From Ignavibacteria bacterium (lineage in GTDB: Bacteria > Bacteroidota > Ignavibacteria > Tepidaquicellales > Tepidaquicellaceae): a stretch of 64,000 nt of DNA. The notes under the pieces are model-generated. The model worked only from the letters and a program-made list of their open reading frames with translations. It did not search any database and was not told where the DNA came from. The stretch lies in the NCBI GenBank assembly GCA_019187405.1, contig JABAQZ010000022.1, forward strand, positions 37,088 through 101,087, read 5' to 3'. Positions within the stretch are counted from its first letter, which is position 1. Every line of letters starts with the position of its first letter. Below are positions 35,120-44,790 of this stretch, piece by piece. Made by a program: the position numbers and the translations under genes.

Positions 35120-38100
35120 ATGAGTGATTTTCTTTATAGTCCTGAAGAAGATCCAATAGTACCCGGTCCTTCAATTGATGATGATTTTGATTCCAGTCAA
35201 GATCCACCTATAAAAGATGTTAGTGGATTATTTAACGAAAGAGGATTTTATAAAGCAAACGGACTAAGTTTTAATGAAGAAGAAATAATTAATGACTTCA
35301 GCGGAAATTTAGTTTACAATATTCCGCTTTACAATTATAAACTCCATGGTGAACTTCCCTTTGATCTGAAATTAGTTTACAACGGATCGGTTTCTCACAG
35401 TATAAAAATTGGTGATCCAATATCCATTAATACCGGATTAAAAAATACTTACAATATGAACATGCCCGAGTGGCTACTTAGCATCAATGGAATTTGTGTT
35501 CAGGCATTTAATTTTATAAGTAAGTGTTTCAGTAAACCTGCAACAAACTCTTCGACTCTTCAAGACTATTATATTAATATGCAGATTCCGGGTTATCATT
35601 ATACAAATGATCTTAGAGTTATTACAACAGGAAAAGATACTATCTTATTGTTAATGGGAGATGGCTCAGCAATCACTTTGGAAAACGAGTTAGATGGTCC
35701 TGAAGAAACTCACTATACCGGAAACTATAAAGGAAAAGGGAAAGAAAACTATGTAAAGGCAAAAGTAGAATACATAGAAAGTCAAAGTGTAGCTCCGTAT
35801 CCTTATTATCGAAGAAGAAAAATAATATTAATGAGAGGTGATGGGCTTGAATATGTTTTTGAAGAAGTGAAAAATCAATTTACAGATTTTACCGCCAATC
35901 AAAGTTTAAGACAAAAACCTATGATGCCGTTATTAAGAGAAATTATCGATCGATTTGGATTTAGTATTAAATTAAATTACACAGGTGAATATTCTTCAAA
36001 CTATGGAAGACCTTTCTTAAATAATATATCTGTTGTAGGGTTAAACAGTAAGCAGACTTTAAATTTTAATATTGAATATTACAACAGAACCATAAATATT
36101 TACCATGAGTCAGACCTCAATAGTGATTACTATATTAAGTTAGAAGATGAGGGGACATACTACATTGCAGATGGTTCGGACAACAAGAATCGAATAGGAA
36201 GAGTTATGCAAATTACAAATAGTTTAAGTCAAACTTTTGATATTGAATACAAAACTAATGCGAGCGACGAATACTATTCCAGGAAATATACCGGTGTTTA
36301 TAATCCTTTCGGTCCTACTCTAACTGTTAATTTTAACAAGCTTAAAAGAATAAGAAAAATAAAGACTTTATTAGATTTAAGAAGATCATATAACTACAAA
36401 GATCAAGGTGAGCTAACTATGGAGTTACATGTTGCATCTCTTTACTCTGAGGATCCTCCACATTTGTTAAGCAGTCGATTTAAAGGCTATGGTAGAGATA
36501 CTTTTTTCTCAAATATGCTTTCTGATAGAACAGAATTCTATATTGAAGGTGGAAGTGTCATAAACAAAAACAAACTTGCTTATTCATACTCATTCACTTC
36601 TGTTCCCTTTAACAGAGATCTTTCTCGAAAACCAATATGCAAAGATGACTTAGTTAGTACTGACAAATCGGTATTGTCACTTGATGATTCTACAATTAAC
36701 AATTCAGAAAACGGATTAATTACAAATCTACGTTATTGCATTTTTCCACTGTATGATCCTAATAATCATTTTGCGTATACTCCCGATGTAGATGCTTCGA
36801 CAAAATTAATTGAGGAGATAAGCAGAAATAATTCCAATGGAGCAATCATTAACGAAAAAAGTTATGAATTTGATTCTGGGACTGGAGATCCATTAACGGG
36901 TGGTTATAATGGCTCATTTTTAATGAAGAAGAAAATTGACAGTTATAACGGCATTTACAGAATTTGGGAGTGGGAGTATATATTCAAAGATAATGATCCA
37001 GACAAATTCATTATTGAAAGTAGAGAAAAGAATCCCTTTCTTTCAAAACAAATAAAAAAGTTTAAGGATTACTTCATAACATTTGACCACAAACTTTTTT
37101 CAAATGATTTTAATTTTTCCTCAATACCTCAGGTCTTATTTAATTTTTATGTATTTAACCTAATCGAGGAAGAATATATTGAATTGCCTTCCTCTCCGGG
37201 AGTAAAGAATAACAGAAAAAAATATTACTATATTGATACAACTAATGATAGCAAAGGATACATAGGACAAAAAATAAAAGAACAGATTCATGAAAATAAT
37301 ACAAACAATACAATAGAAACAAATTATTTATATTGTAAAAATGATAGGACTGGGGAAGGAATATTTCAAGCTTCCGGGAGTTTCCCATTTAAGGAAGGTA
37401 ATATTAGGGAAGTTATTAAGCCAAACGGACAGGTTATGAAATATTATTATCATCCAGTTGATGCCAATGAAGTTATCATTGGAGGTAATATAGATGAGGA
37501 GACGGATATTCCATACTTAAAGTATTTAGTTAAATCCAATAATAGTTCGATTGTTTTAGAGTGCGATAAAATCTGGGATCATAGATTTCCTATTCGTACA
37601 GATAATGTAAGAAGGATAGGAAATAATGATACTGTACTTCTTACAACATATAAATCATATACAATTGACGGAAGCCCAGCTAAATCAATTGAACAACATA
37701 AATTTCTTACAGAATTCAAATATCAAAAGATTCATCGCATATCAAAAATTACATTACCTGGAGATTTTAGCACCGAACCCGATGGAGAAGAAGTAATTAT
37801 AATTGATAATATTTATGAAGTGGATACTATTTTAAAAAGCAACAAATGGGGTAAAATTAATTCTATTAATGAAGGATATTTTACCGATTCATTTAATCAA
37901 ATTTCTAATCATTGTGCCCTTTTCTACAGCGTTTATAGATATAATCCCTCAGCTCCAGAATGGAATACAAAAATGTGCGCTTTTATTGGGTTTGGAATTG
38001 AAGAGAGAGGTATCCCAATCAGCATAGAAATCGGTACTCTGAGAGTATTCTTCCGAGACTTTCCTCAAATACTTAATGGAGTTCCTTATTTACCAAAACA

Positions 38101-41100
38101 AGCATTCATAAAAGGCATTACCGGGTTTGAAAATATTCACGGGGGTGATTGTCCTGGTTATGGCAAACGATTTTTTCCTCACCAAAATCAATCTGTATAT
38201 AATATTACAATAAACAATCCTAACACATATAATGAAAATTTAATCGATATACGTAATATTATTTCAAACGGAATTATAGGATTTTTAATGGTTCCATTTT
38301 TCAATTTTGAGGAAAATGGATATACTTTTTATAGTGAAATTTCTTTTCTAATCTCAAACTCATCTCCTCCAGATCAGAACTGGTATGATAATTATGCCCC
38401 ATCATTAATTCTTAAAGGAACATTCAATAAACAAATCATCATTCGCAAACCTCTTTTTAAAGGCGGAACATTTACCTATTTATATGATGATGTAACTAAT
38501 AAAATTGATACCTATGCAATAAGAAATTCAATCACAAATGATAAAAATCAAATTAACTATTTCACTGATCACATAGGAAACATAAGACGTAGTGATATAT
38601 TTACGGGCGGAACGCCACAAACTCCAACTTATGATTCTTTTTTAAGTGAGTTTAACTATTTGAATAAGTTATCAAAAAAAATTGATGGAGCAGGAAATAT
38701 TACTAAATTTTCTTACGATGCTCTGCAACGACTTATTGAAACTGAAAATGCCGATGGAAGCGTTACCCAAACAATTTTTAGCTATCAAGTTTCGATTCAG
38801 GATTATTATTTCAATGGACCCTTTTCGGGATTTATCGAAAAACAAATATTCACGGATGAAAACGGAAATAATTTTGAAAAGTATTACGATTCGCTAGGTA
38901 ATCTACGAAGAGAGGTTAAATTTATTTCTGCGGAAATACCTTCCGAGGGAGACGCTCCTCCACCCATTAAACTTATAACAGACTATCTTTACGATTCCTT
39001 AAATCGTTTATTAAAAGTAAAAACTCCTGAAGGGAAAATTATTGAGTACCAGTATGACGGATACGGCAGGCAAAATAAAAGAATTACTGTGGATAGTGGA
39101 GTTATAAAATTTCAATATGACAGCAATAACAATCTTATCACATCACAAGATGCTAACCAAAGTGAAATCGCTAGTTACATTTTTACTTTTAGAAAATATG
39201 ATACAATAAACAGATTGACAGTTCTTGGAGAAAATAGCCTTGATAGAGGAGATATCTCACAGATTGATCCTGATGCAGATATTGATTATACAAGTGGTGA
39301 TAATCCGGATCCGTATTTTGACTACTTAATAGTTAATGTTTACGACGATTTAAGTTCTGCATCTGCAACTATTTTTTCACCTCCTAGCGATTATTTACCG
39401 ACCTCACAAAATTATAATTACTTTACAAAAGGTCGCCTTGTTGCAACTGCTTATAGAACTCGAAAAACTGATTTATGGAATTTCAAATATTATAAGTATG
39501 ACGAAAGAGGGAGAGTAAGAACGATATGGCATGTATTGAATGGACTTGAAACGAAAAAAATTGAATACAATTATAACTCACAGGATCAGTTAATAAATTA
39601 TAATATTATAATTAATACTCAGGAATTAAAAAGGTTCAAATATGACTATGACAAACCGGGAAGAATTAAGAATCTACTGTTGTATACAGGTGCGGAAGAA
39701 CTTGATGACCCGCTAGGTTATACAACCTTATCTCAATATACATATAATTCTAATTCCCTGATTTCCCGTCTCGGATTGAACGAGAATAAATTGAAGAATG
39801 ACTATACTTACAACGAAAGAAACTGGATTCAAAGCTGCATTTCTCAAGAAGGTATTTTAGCCTATAACATGTTTTACTATCCAAACGGAAATGTGCAGTC
39901 ATTAGATTATAACGGTAATTACAATAATAATTTTTTCCCTTTCAATGATTTAGAATTTTCATTCAGCTATGATAAATCAAACCGCCTTCTTTCAGCAAAT
40001 TGCAGTAACTTTTCTAATAAAGCTTTTGATCTCGACAATACTTATGACAAAGACGGGAATATTTTAACATTAAAACGATTCAGAGGCGATGGTTTCCTTA
40101 CAGATGACTTTGCTTACACTTACTACGCCGGTACTAATAAGCTGAAAAAAGTTTCTGACATATATGAGGACTTTTTATATGATAATAATGGAAATTTAAA
40201 ATCAGATGATATGAATAAGAATATTGAGATTAAATATGACCATAGAAACCTAATAACTCTTATTAAACATCTTATTTATGGAATTGAAGGCGAATTTTAT
40301 ACAATCGCAATTTATTATTATTATGACGAAGCAGGAAATAGAGTCAGAAAAGTAATTCTTCAAAGTTACATAAATAAAATAGAAGTTGCCGACTCTCCGG
40401 AAGATTTAACAAACTATCCTGAATATGACGAAGAAACTTTTGAAAAAGAAGCTAAAGAATATTCGAATGGAGATTTGGATAGTCCTACAATGTGGTTTTT
40501 AGTCAGCAATGAATACTATCTTAGAGGTGTTGACGGAAAAGAACTAGCTCTTTTCAAAGGAATGAATATTGAAAGATTTAATATTTGGGGAAGAGATAAT
40601 GAAGGATATGTAGATTTACAAAATCATAAATATTATTACATAAAAGACCATTTGGGTTCAGTACGAGTTGTCGTTAATGAAAGTAACAACATTGTCTCCG
40701 CACAGGATTATGATATGTGGGGTAGTATAATGGAAGGAAGGAGTTTTGATTCTTACAAAAGCAAGTATAAATTCACAGGAAAGGAAAGAGACAAAGAAAG
40801 TAATTATGATTATTTTGGAGCAAGGTATTATGATGCGAGGATAGGTAGGTGGGGAAGTGAAGAACCATTAATCGATAAGAATCCTCAAAAGTCTACTTAC
40901 AGTTATTCTAATAATAATCCTATATCAAGATTAGATTTAACAGGTCAGGATGATTTTTATTATTTAAGTGGAAACTCAATGGCAAAAAACGGATATGTAA
41001 AGACAGATAGTAATAGCAATCGATATTTTGTTCAGAGTGATTCTGGAAATTATACTTATGAAGGTAAAAATTATTTTCAGGCAAATAGTTATCATACTGT

Positions 41101-41521
41101 TGAATCACACGAATCTAATGTAAGATACAATAAAATCAATGTTAACTTTCAATCGGACTTGTATCAAAAGGCTTTTAACGATTCATTACCTGTAAATCCT
41201 ATAGATAGACTTTATTTAAAAATGTTTCCAGGTGCGAAAGAATTGTATGCATTGGAACAATCAGTCGGTGGCAAAATGGATCAAAAAGAACGGACAATTA
41301 CAGATCAATCTTCTTTATATATTTTCAACAATGTAGCATATAGTCGGAATGAAGCTGGAAATATTGTTTGGGGCGCAGTGATGGCATACTTAGGATTCTC
41401 ATTATCGGAAACAATTGCCTATGCTCAAGTGTCTACCCAATTTAGAACTGGTCGAAGTGATGAAGAAGAAGAAATAAGGGCATTAACGGAAGGCTGGAAA
41501 TTTTATAATGAAAATAAATAA
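35120..41521 (+). CDS. Rhs/YD-repeat polymorphic toxin, Ntox44-like C-terminus
   Basis: 2133 residues without a signal peptide. Many YD-type repeats (for example GAGNITKFSYDALQRLIETE) make the Rhs shell. The conserved core occurs near residue 1830-1930: YYYIKDHLGSVRVVVNES, KERDKESNYDYFGARYYDAR, IGRWGSEEPL and SYSNNNPISRLDLTG. Rhs proteins encapsulate a C-terminal toxin released after the core. The ~200-residue tail ends GNIVWGAVMAYLGF, FRTGRSDEEEEIRALTEGWK, resembling the bacterial toxin 44 family (Ntox44), whose activity is not established. A lipoprotein gene follows after 8 bp and is the immunity candidate. The core is partly repeated at 42223-42582. Confidence 0.85.
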   Translation: MSDFLYSPEEDPIVPGPSIDDDFDSSQDPPIKDVSGLFNERGFYKANGLSFNEEEIINDFSGNLVYNIPLYNYKLHGELPFDLKLVYNGSVSHSIKIGDPISINTGLKNTYNMNMPEWLLSINGICVQAFNFISKCFSKPATNSSTLQDYYINMQIPGYHYTNDLRVITTGKDTILLLMGDGSAITLENELDGPEETHYTGNYKGKGKENYVKAKVEYIESQSVAPYPYYRRRKIILMRGDGLEYVFEEVKNQFTDFTANQSLRQKPMMPLLREIIDRFGFSIKLNYTGEYSSNYGRPFLNNISVVGLNSKQTLNFNIEYYNRTINIYHESDLNSDYYIKLEDEGTYYIADGSDNKNRIGRVMQITNSLSQTFDIEYKTNASDEYYSRKYTGVYNPFGPTLTVNFNKLKRIRKIKTLLDLRRSYNYKDQGELTMELHVASLYSEDPPHLLSSRFKGYGRDTFFSNMLSDRTEFYIEGGSVINKNKLAYSYSFTSVPFNRDLSRKPICKDDLVSTDKSVLSLDDSTINNSENGLITNLRYCIFPLYDPNNHFAYTPDVDASTKLIEEISRNNSNGAIINEKSYEFDSGTGDPLTGGYNGSFLMKKKIDSYNGIYRIWEWEYIFKDNDPDKFIIESREKNPFLSKQIKKFKDYFITFDHKLFSNDFNFSSIPQVLFNFYVFNLIEEEYIELPSSPGVKNNRKKYYYIDTTNDSKGYIGQKIKEQIHENNTNNTIETNYLYCKNDRTGEGIFQASGSFPFKEGNIREVIKPNGQVMKYYYHPVDANEVIIGGNIDEETDIPYLKYLVKSNNSSIVLECDKIWDHRFPIRTDNVRRIGNNDTVLLTTYKSYTIDGSPAKSIEQHKFLTEFKYQKIHRISKITLPGDFSTEPDGEEVIIIDNIYEVDTILKSNKWGKINSINEGYFTDSFNQISNHCALFYSVYRYNPSAPEWNTKMCAFIGFGIEERGIPISIEIGTLRVFFRDFPQILNGVPYLPKQAFIKGITGFENIHGGDCPGYGKRFFPHQNQSVYNITINNPNTYNENLIDIRNIISNGIIGFLMVPFFNFEENGYTFYSEISFLISNSSPPDQNWYDNYAPSLILKGTFNKQIIIRKPLFKGGTFTYLYDDVTNKIDTYAIRNSITNDKNQINYFTDHIGNIRRSDIFTGGTPQTPTYDSFLSEFNYLNKLSKKIDGAGNITKFSYDALQRLIETENADGSVTQTIFSYQVSIQDYYFNGPFSGFIEKQIFTDENGNNFEKYYDSLGNLRREVKFISAEIPSEGDAPPPIKLITDYLYDSLNRLLKVKTPEGKIIEYQYDGYGRQNKRITVDSGVIKFQYDSNNNLITSQDANQSEIASYIFTFRKYDTINRLTVLGENSLDRGDISQIDPDADIDYTSGDNPDPYFDYLIVNVYDDLSSASATIFSPPSDYLPTSQNYNYFTKGRLVATAYRTRKTDLWNFKYYKYDERGRVRTIWHVLNGLETKKIEYNYNSQDQLINYNIIINTQELKRFKYDYDKPGRIKNLLLYTGAEELDDPLGYTTLSQYTYNSNSLISRLGLNENKLKNDYTYNERNWIQSCISQEGILAYNMFYYPNGNVQSLDYNGNYNNNFFPFNDLEFSFSYDKSNRLLSANCSNFSNKAFDLDNTYDKDGNILTLKRFRGDGFLTDDFAYTYYAGTNKLKKVSDIYEDFLYDNNGNLKSDDMNKNIEIKYDHRNLITLIKHLIYGIEGEFYTIAIYYYYDEAGNRVRKVILQSYINKIEVADSPEDLTNYPEYDEETFEKEAKEYSNGDLDSPTMWFLVSNEYYLRGVDGKELALFKGMNIERFNIWGRDNEGYVDLQNHKYYYIKDHLGSVRVVVNESNNIVSAQDYDMWGSIMEGRSFDSYKSKYKFTGKERDKESNYDYFGARYYDARIGRWGSEEPLIDKNPQKSTYSYSNNNPISRLDLTGQDDFYYLSGNSMAKNGYVKTDSNSNRYFVQSDSGNYTYEGKNYFQANSYHTVESHESNVRYNKINVNFQSDLYQKAFNDSLPVNPIDRLYLKMFPGAKELYALEQSVGGKMDQKERTITDQSSLYIFNNVAYSRNEAGNIVWGAVMAYLGFSLSETIAYAQVSTQFRTGRSDEEEEIRALTEGWKFYNENK
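40493..40852 (+). repeat. Rhs core repeat, copy 1 (360 bp)
   Basis: This stretch of the main Rhs gene is repeated almost identically, without gaps, at 42223-42582 (constant offset of 1730 bp). Differences cluster only near the end, around 40758-40845. It encodes the core just upstream of the toxin. Confidence 0.9.
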
Positions 41522-41529
41522 ATAAAATT

Positions 41530-42156
41530 TTGAAATTAACTATATTCATATTATTATTTATCATAAATTCTTTTTTATCGAGTTGCAGTGATAACACAAA
41601 ATTGAATTCTGAACAATTTGAGATTAAAAAAGTATTTCGAAAAGATAAGAAGAAGTTCGAAAGTATTGTAAATCTTCTTTCAGAAAATCCAAACTTAAAT
41701 ACAATAGTACGAAGAACTGATGATAAAATTCCAGAACTTAAGAAACTACCTAAATCACGGGATTACGTCGTTAGTTATTTGATTAGAATAATTGATAAAG
41801 ATATTGATATTATTGTTCCCAGAGAGTATTCTGAAAATGAAAATTTATTTTGGCAAAAGGATTTTTCAGAAATTAAAGGAAGATACTCCAATGAATCCTT
41901 GACAAATTTTTTGAATGATAATATATCTGAAAACAATTTCAAACAAATAATTTTCTTTTTAATCGATTATAATTTGTTCCGAATCAAAGTAAGACCAAAT
42001 GAGGAAATTATTTATGTCGAAAATGAATATTATGAAGGAATATATTACGATCCTGAAACTACAGAGGTAAAACCAGATTTATCTCCAAATGCAAAAATTG
42101 AAAAATTAGAAGATCATTGGTATTACTATGACGACAATAGAGATTTAAAACGATAA
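41530..42156 (+). CDS. Putative lipoprotein, candidate immunity protein 1
   Basis: 208 residues from a TTG start 8 bp after the Rhs stop; no ribosome binding site is evident. MKLTIFILLFIINSFLSSCS is a lipoprotein signal peptide with the lipobox ending in Cys19. The rest is charged and mostly alpha/beta, ending in a Tyr- and Asp-rich tail (WYYYDDNRDLKR). I recognise no family. The position right after a polymorphic toxin is where immunity genes lie. A lipid-anchored immunity protein would neutralise the toxin in the periplasm or at the membrane. Confidence 0.55.
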   Translation: MKLTIFILLFIINSFLSSCSDNTKLNSEQFEIKKVFRKDKKKFESIVNLLSENPNLNTIVRRTDDKIPELKKLPKSRDYVVSYLIRIIDKDIDIIVPREYSENENLFWQKDFSEIKGRYSNESLTNFLNDNISENNFKQIIFFLIDYNLFRIKVRPNEEIIYVENEYYEGIYYDPETTEVKPDLSPNAKIEKLEDHWYYYDDNRDLKR

Positions 42157-42222
42157 ATTTTACCGTTAAAAATTTTTCAACATTGTAATCGAATCAACTC
42201 CGAACCTCACTTCCCGACCATA

Positions 42223-42582
42223 TGGTTTTTAGTCAGCAATGAATACTATCTTAGAGGTGTTGACGGAAAAGAACTAGCTCTTTTCAAAGGAATGAATATT
42301 GAAAGATTTAATATTTGGGGAAGAGATAATGAAGGATATGTAGATTTACAAAATCATAAATATTATTACATAAAAGACCATTTGGGTTCAGTACGAGTTG
42401 TCGTTAATGAAAGTAACAACATTGTCTCCGCACAGGATTATGATATGTGGGGTAGTATAATGGAAGGAAGGAGTTTTGATTCTTATAAAGGAAAATATAA
42501 ATTCAACGGAAAGGAAAGAGACAAAGAAAGTAATTATGACTATTTCGGAGCAAGGTATTATGATGCGAGGATAGGGAGGTGG
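42223..42582 (+). repeat. Rhs core repeat, copy 2
   Basis: Near-identical copy of 40493-40852. In this copy the reading frame extends back only to a stop at 42166 and has no ATG before 42292, so the shell part of an Rhs protein is absent. Confidence 0.9.
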
Positions 42583-43173
42583 TTTACAACAGATCCATCA
42601 TTTGAAAAATCATTTGGATGGAGTTTCTATAAAGCTTTTTTTGATAATCCAATTAAATTCTCTGATCCAAATGGTGAATTTGAATTCCCAAAAACAAAAG
42701 GATATGAAAAATTTTCAAATTATCTGGAACACACAGTTATAGAATTAACAAAAAATAAAGTCATTATGAAAGAATTAAAAGATCTAACCGGTTTGTCTAA
42801 ACAACAAATTCAGGAGAAATTTGAGTTTGGTTCTGGTCCAAAAATAGAAATAATAGATTATGAGCATACTAAAAAGGGACAATTTGATCCTAAAAAACCT
42901 AATGTCATATCTATCAACAAGAAAATTATTGATGCCTTTGAGCTTTCATTTGGTAAGGATACAGAGATTATACAATTTTTAATAGGTGTAACTTTATTAC
43001 ATGAATTTGTTCATTATGGTAGGAATAAATCTAACATTAATAGCAATGAAAAAGGTCCTGAAGCTGAATATGGATTTATATTTGAAGAAAGAGTTTATGG
43101 GAGAACAATAAACAATTATGATCAGGCCGAAGAATATTTGCAGGAGCACAAAAGAAATAAAGACAAAAAATAG
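42292..43173 (+). CDS. Orphan Rhs C-terminal cassette with HExxH metallopeptidase toxin
   Basis: 293 residues from the first ATG; the frame is open back to 42169. The first ~100 residues repeat the Rhs core (YYYIKDHLGSVRVVV to DARIGRW), then diverge (FTTDPSFEKSFGWSFYKAF, DPNGEFEFPKT). The new tail contains VTLLHEFVHYGRNKS, an HExxH zinc site, and 20 or so residues later EYGFIFEERVYG with a possible third ligand Glu. It therefore looks like a zincin-type toxin domain. The cassette can act only after recombining with the full Rhs gene through the shared core. A lipoprotein gene follows. Confidence 0.75.
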   Translation: MNIERFNIWGRDNEGYVDLQNHKYYYIKDHLGSVRVVVNESNNIVSAQDYDMWGSIMEGRSFDSYKGKYKFNGKERDKESNYDYFGARYYDARIGRWFTTDPSFEKSFGWSFYKAFFDNPIKFSDPNGEFEFPKTKGYEKFSNYLEHTVIELTKNKVIMKELKDLTGLSKQQIQEKFEFGSGPKIEIIDYEHTKKGQFDPKKPNVISINKKIIDAFELSFGKDTEIIQFLIGVTLLHEFVHYGRNKSNINSNEKGPEAEYGFIFEERVYGRTINNYDQAEEYLQEHKRNKDKK

Positions 43174-43207
43174 AACTAAAGAATCTAGTAAGGAAAAAGT
43201 TTTAGTT

Positions 43208-43711
43208 ATGATTAAGCAAAATTTTCATTTTTGTATTATTTTTTTGTTAATTTACAATTCTTTTTCTTGTACTTTACAAAAAAGTAAGAATGTAAATCAA
43301 GAAGATAACATTAGTATTGTTAGACAATGTGACACGATCAATATTATTGATGACTTAGTTCAAAAGATAGTCATGTACAGAGATATGTATGCTGAAGTAC
43401 CTTTCATAAATACTAACATTGACTATGTATTGTTAAAAGATATAAAACCAAATAGAAAAGTTTTCAATAGTCCTTATAAGGAAAAAGCAGTATATGTTAC
43501 GGATTCAGAGTTTAGTAAAGCAGAAATCCAGGGGGGTACTATCGATATCTATGACATTACATTTAATATAGACTCAACAATTGTCAACTTAAAAACAACC
43601 TATTACCTACTTTTTAAAGAAAATGCGGCTTCTACCAGTTCCCTTAAGTTTAATTTTGATACTGTTTCATGCCAATGGAAATTAATAGATTCTTCAAAAG
43701 TACATAATTAG
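43208..43711 (+). CDS. Putative lipoprotein, candidate immunity protein 2
   Basis: 167 residues from the ATG at 43208, chosen because a lipoprotein signal peptide starts there (MIKQNFHFCIIFLLIYNSFS followed by the lipobox Cys). A longer in-frame start at 43118 would overlap the toxin cassette and bury the signal. The mature part is beta-rich with repeated Asp/Thr turns and has no motif I know. It lies 34 bp after the orphan metallopeptidase cassette, mirroring the first toxin-lipoprotein pair. Confidence 0.55.
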   Translation: MIKQNFHFCIIFLLIYNSFSCTLQKSKNVNQEDNISIVRQCDTINIIDDLVQKIVMYRDMYAEVPFINTNIDYVLLKDIKPNRKVFNSPYKEKAVYVTDSEFSKAEIQGGTIDIYDITFNIDSTIVNLKTTYYLLFKENAASTSSLKFNFDTVSCQWKLIDSSKVHN

Positions 43712-43815
43712 CCTTCATATAGACTCAATCTATTTCTATATTGAATTTCTTAACAGAAGTTCCATACTATAGGAGATACTTTACTATAGGATACTTTCAG
43801 TTCAAAAGTGACAAT

Positions 43816-43846
43816 AAGGGTTAGCGCAATACATGCTGACCTTTTT
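43816..43846 (+). terminator. Terminator-like hairpin, copy 2
   Basis: GGTTAGC and GCTGACC pair around a 9-nt loop and are followed by TTTTTGCGT. The stem and 3' side are the same as at 33431-33463 while the loop differs. It ends the toxin-immunity region or acts as a leader element of the next gene. Confidence 0.6.
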
Positions 43847-43896
43847 GCGTTTCTATGGTAAAATGTATCATAAATAAAAACGAAAGGAGTTGTACT

Positions 43897-44703
43897 TTGT
43901 CAAAACAAGAATTTCTAAACTTTGCTGAAATAAGCAAATCGATTCCGTTCAGTAGTGTCCTTGATTGGTTAAATATTCCATATCAAAAAAATAATAAAGA
44001 ATTACGAGGCGACGGATTTATCATTTCGCTAGAAAAAAATTTATTCTTTGATCCAAAGGATGAATCTCACAGTGGGTCTGTCATAAATTTTGTATCTACT
44101 CATAAACAGATTGGACTTCGAGGAGCCGCATCACTACTCAAGAGTACGTTCATTGTAAAAGAAGAACACAAACCAAAGCGAGAGATTCCAAACCTATTGT
44201 TAAACAATGATTCTTATTTTGCAGATCGTTTCATCAAACCGGAAGTAGTTGCAGAATACGAAGCCGGATATGTAACACAACGAAGTATTGTAGCCGGAAG
44301 AATTGCTTTTAAAATATATGATCATGAAGGCAAACATGTAGGTTACATCGGATATAAGAAGGAAGACAAATCATGGTTCTTTCCAAAAGGATTTACACGA
44401 CCATTGTATAACTTTCATAAGATTCAAGATTTCAAATCGGTAATTGTTACGACTGATCCGTTTGAAACTTTGCGGATTATTTCGATGGGAATAACTCAAT
44501 CAGTGTCACTCTTAGCCAAGTCAATGACAGCGGAACAGGAAGAACAGCTTAAGAAATTTCGGTTTGTTCTTTTATTCCATCTGGAGCCGGAAAACATTGT
44601 GAGTAGATTAAGTTCCTTCACATATATCAAAGCACCGGTTCTTTCAAAACAGTTGTCGGAATATACAAATCAGGAATTAATGAATATCATAAAGCCCCCG
44701 TAA
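43897..44703 (+). CDS. Primase-like TOPRIM protein
   Basis: 268 residues. The start is set at the TTG at 43897, seven bases after a perfect AAAGGAG (43882-43888 region); an ATG at 43855 lies upstream of that site. The N-terminal ~100 residues resemble a degenerate CHC2-type region of DnaG-like primases (IPFSSVLDWLNIPY, FFDPKDESHSGSVINFV, GAASLL) without zinc-binding Cys. A catalytic-core-like part (VGYIGYKKEDKSWFFPKGF) leads to a TOPRIM strand (FKSVIVTTDPFETLRIISMG), here with TTDPFE rather than a canonical EG motif. Such proteins are typical of plasmids and integrative elements. Confidence 0.6.
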   Translation: MSKQEFLNFAEISKSIPFSSVLDWLNIPYQKNNKELRGDGFIISLEKNLFFDPKDESHSGSVINFVSTHKQIGLRGAASLLKSTFIVKEEHKPKREIPNLLLNNDSYFADRFIKPEVVAEYEAGYVTQRSIVAGRIAFKIYDHEGKHVGYIGYKKEDKSWFFPKGFTRPLYNFHKIQDFKSVIVTTDPFETLRIISMGITQSVSLLAKSMTAEQEEQLKKFRFVLLFHLEPENIVSRLSSFTYIKAPVLSKQLSEYTNQELMNIIKPP

Positions 44704-44717
44704 TGGAAGGGCTTTTT
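44692..44717 (+). terminator. Intrinsic terminator
   Basis: AAGCCC pairs with GGGCTT, followed by a short T-run. It overlaps the last codons of the primase-like gene. Confidence 0.6.
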
Positions 44718-44790
44718 ACTTGGTATCCCACCAGCTATAGCTATACAAAGGATTTACTTTTTGTTGTAATATATAAATCAACGAGCTATT

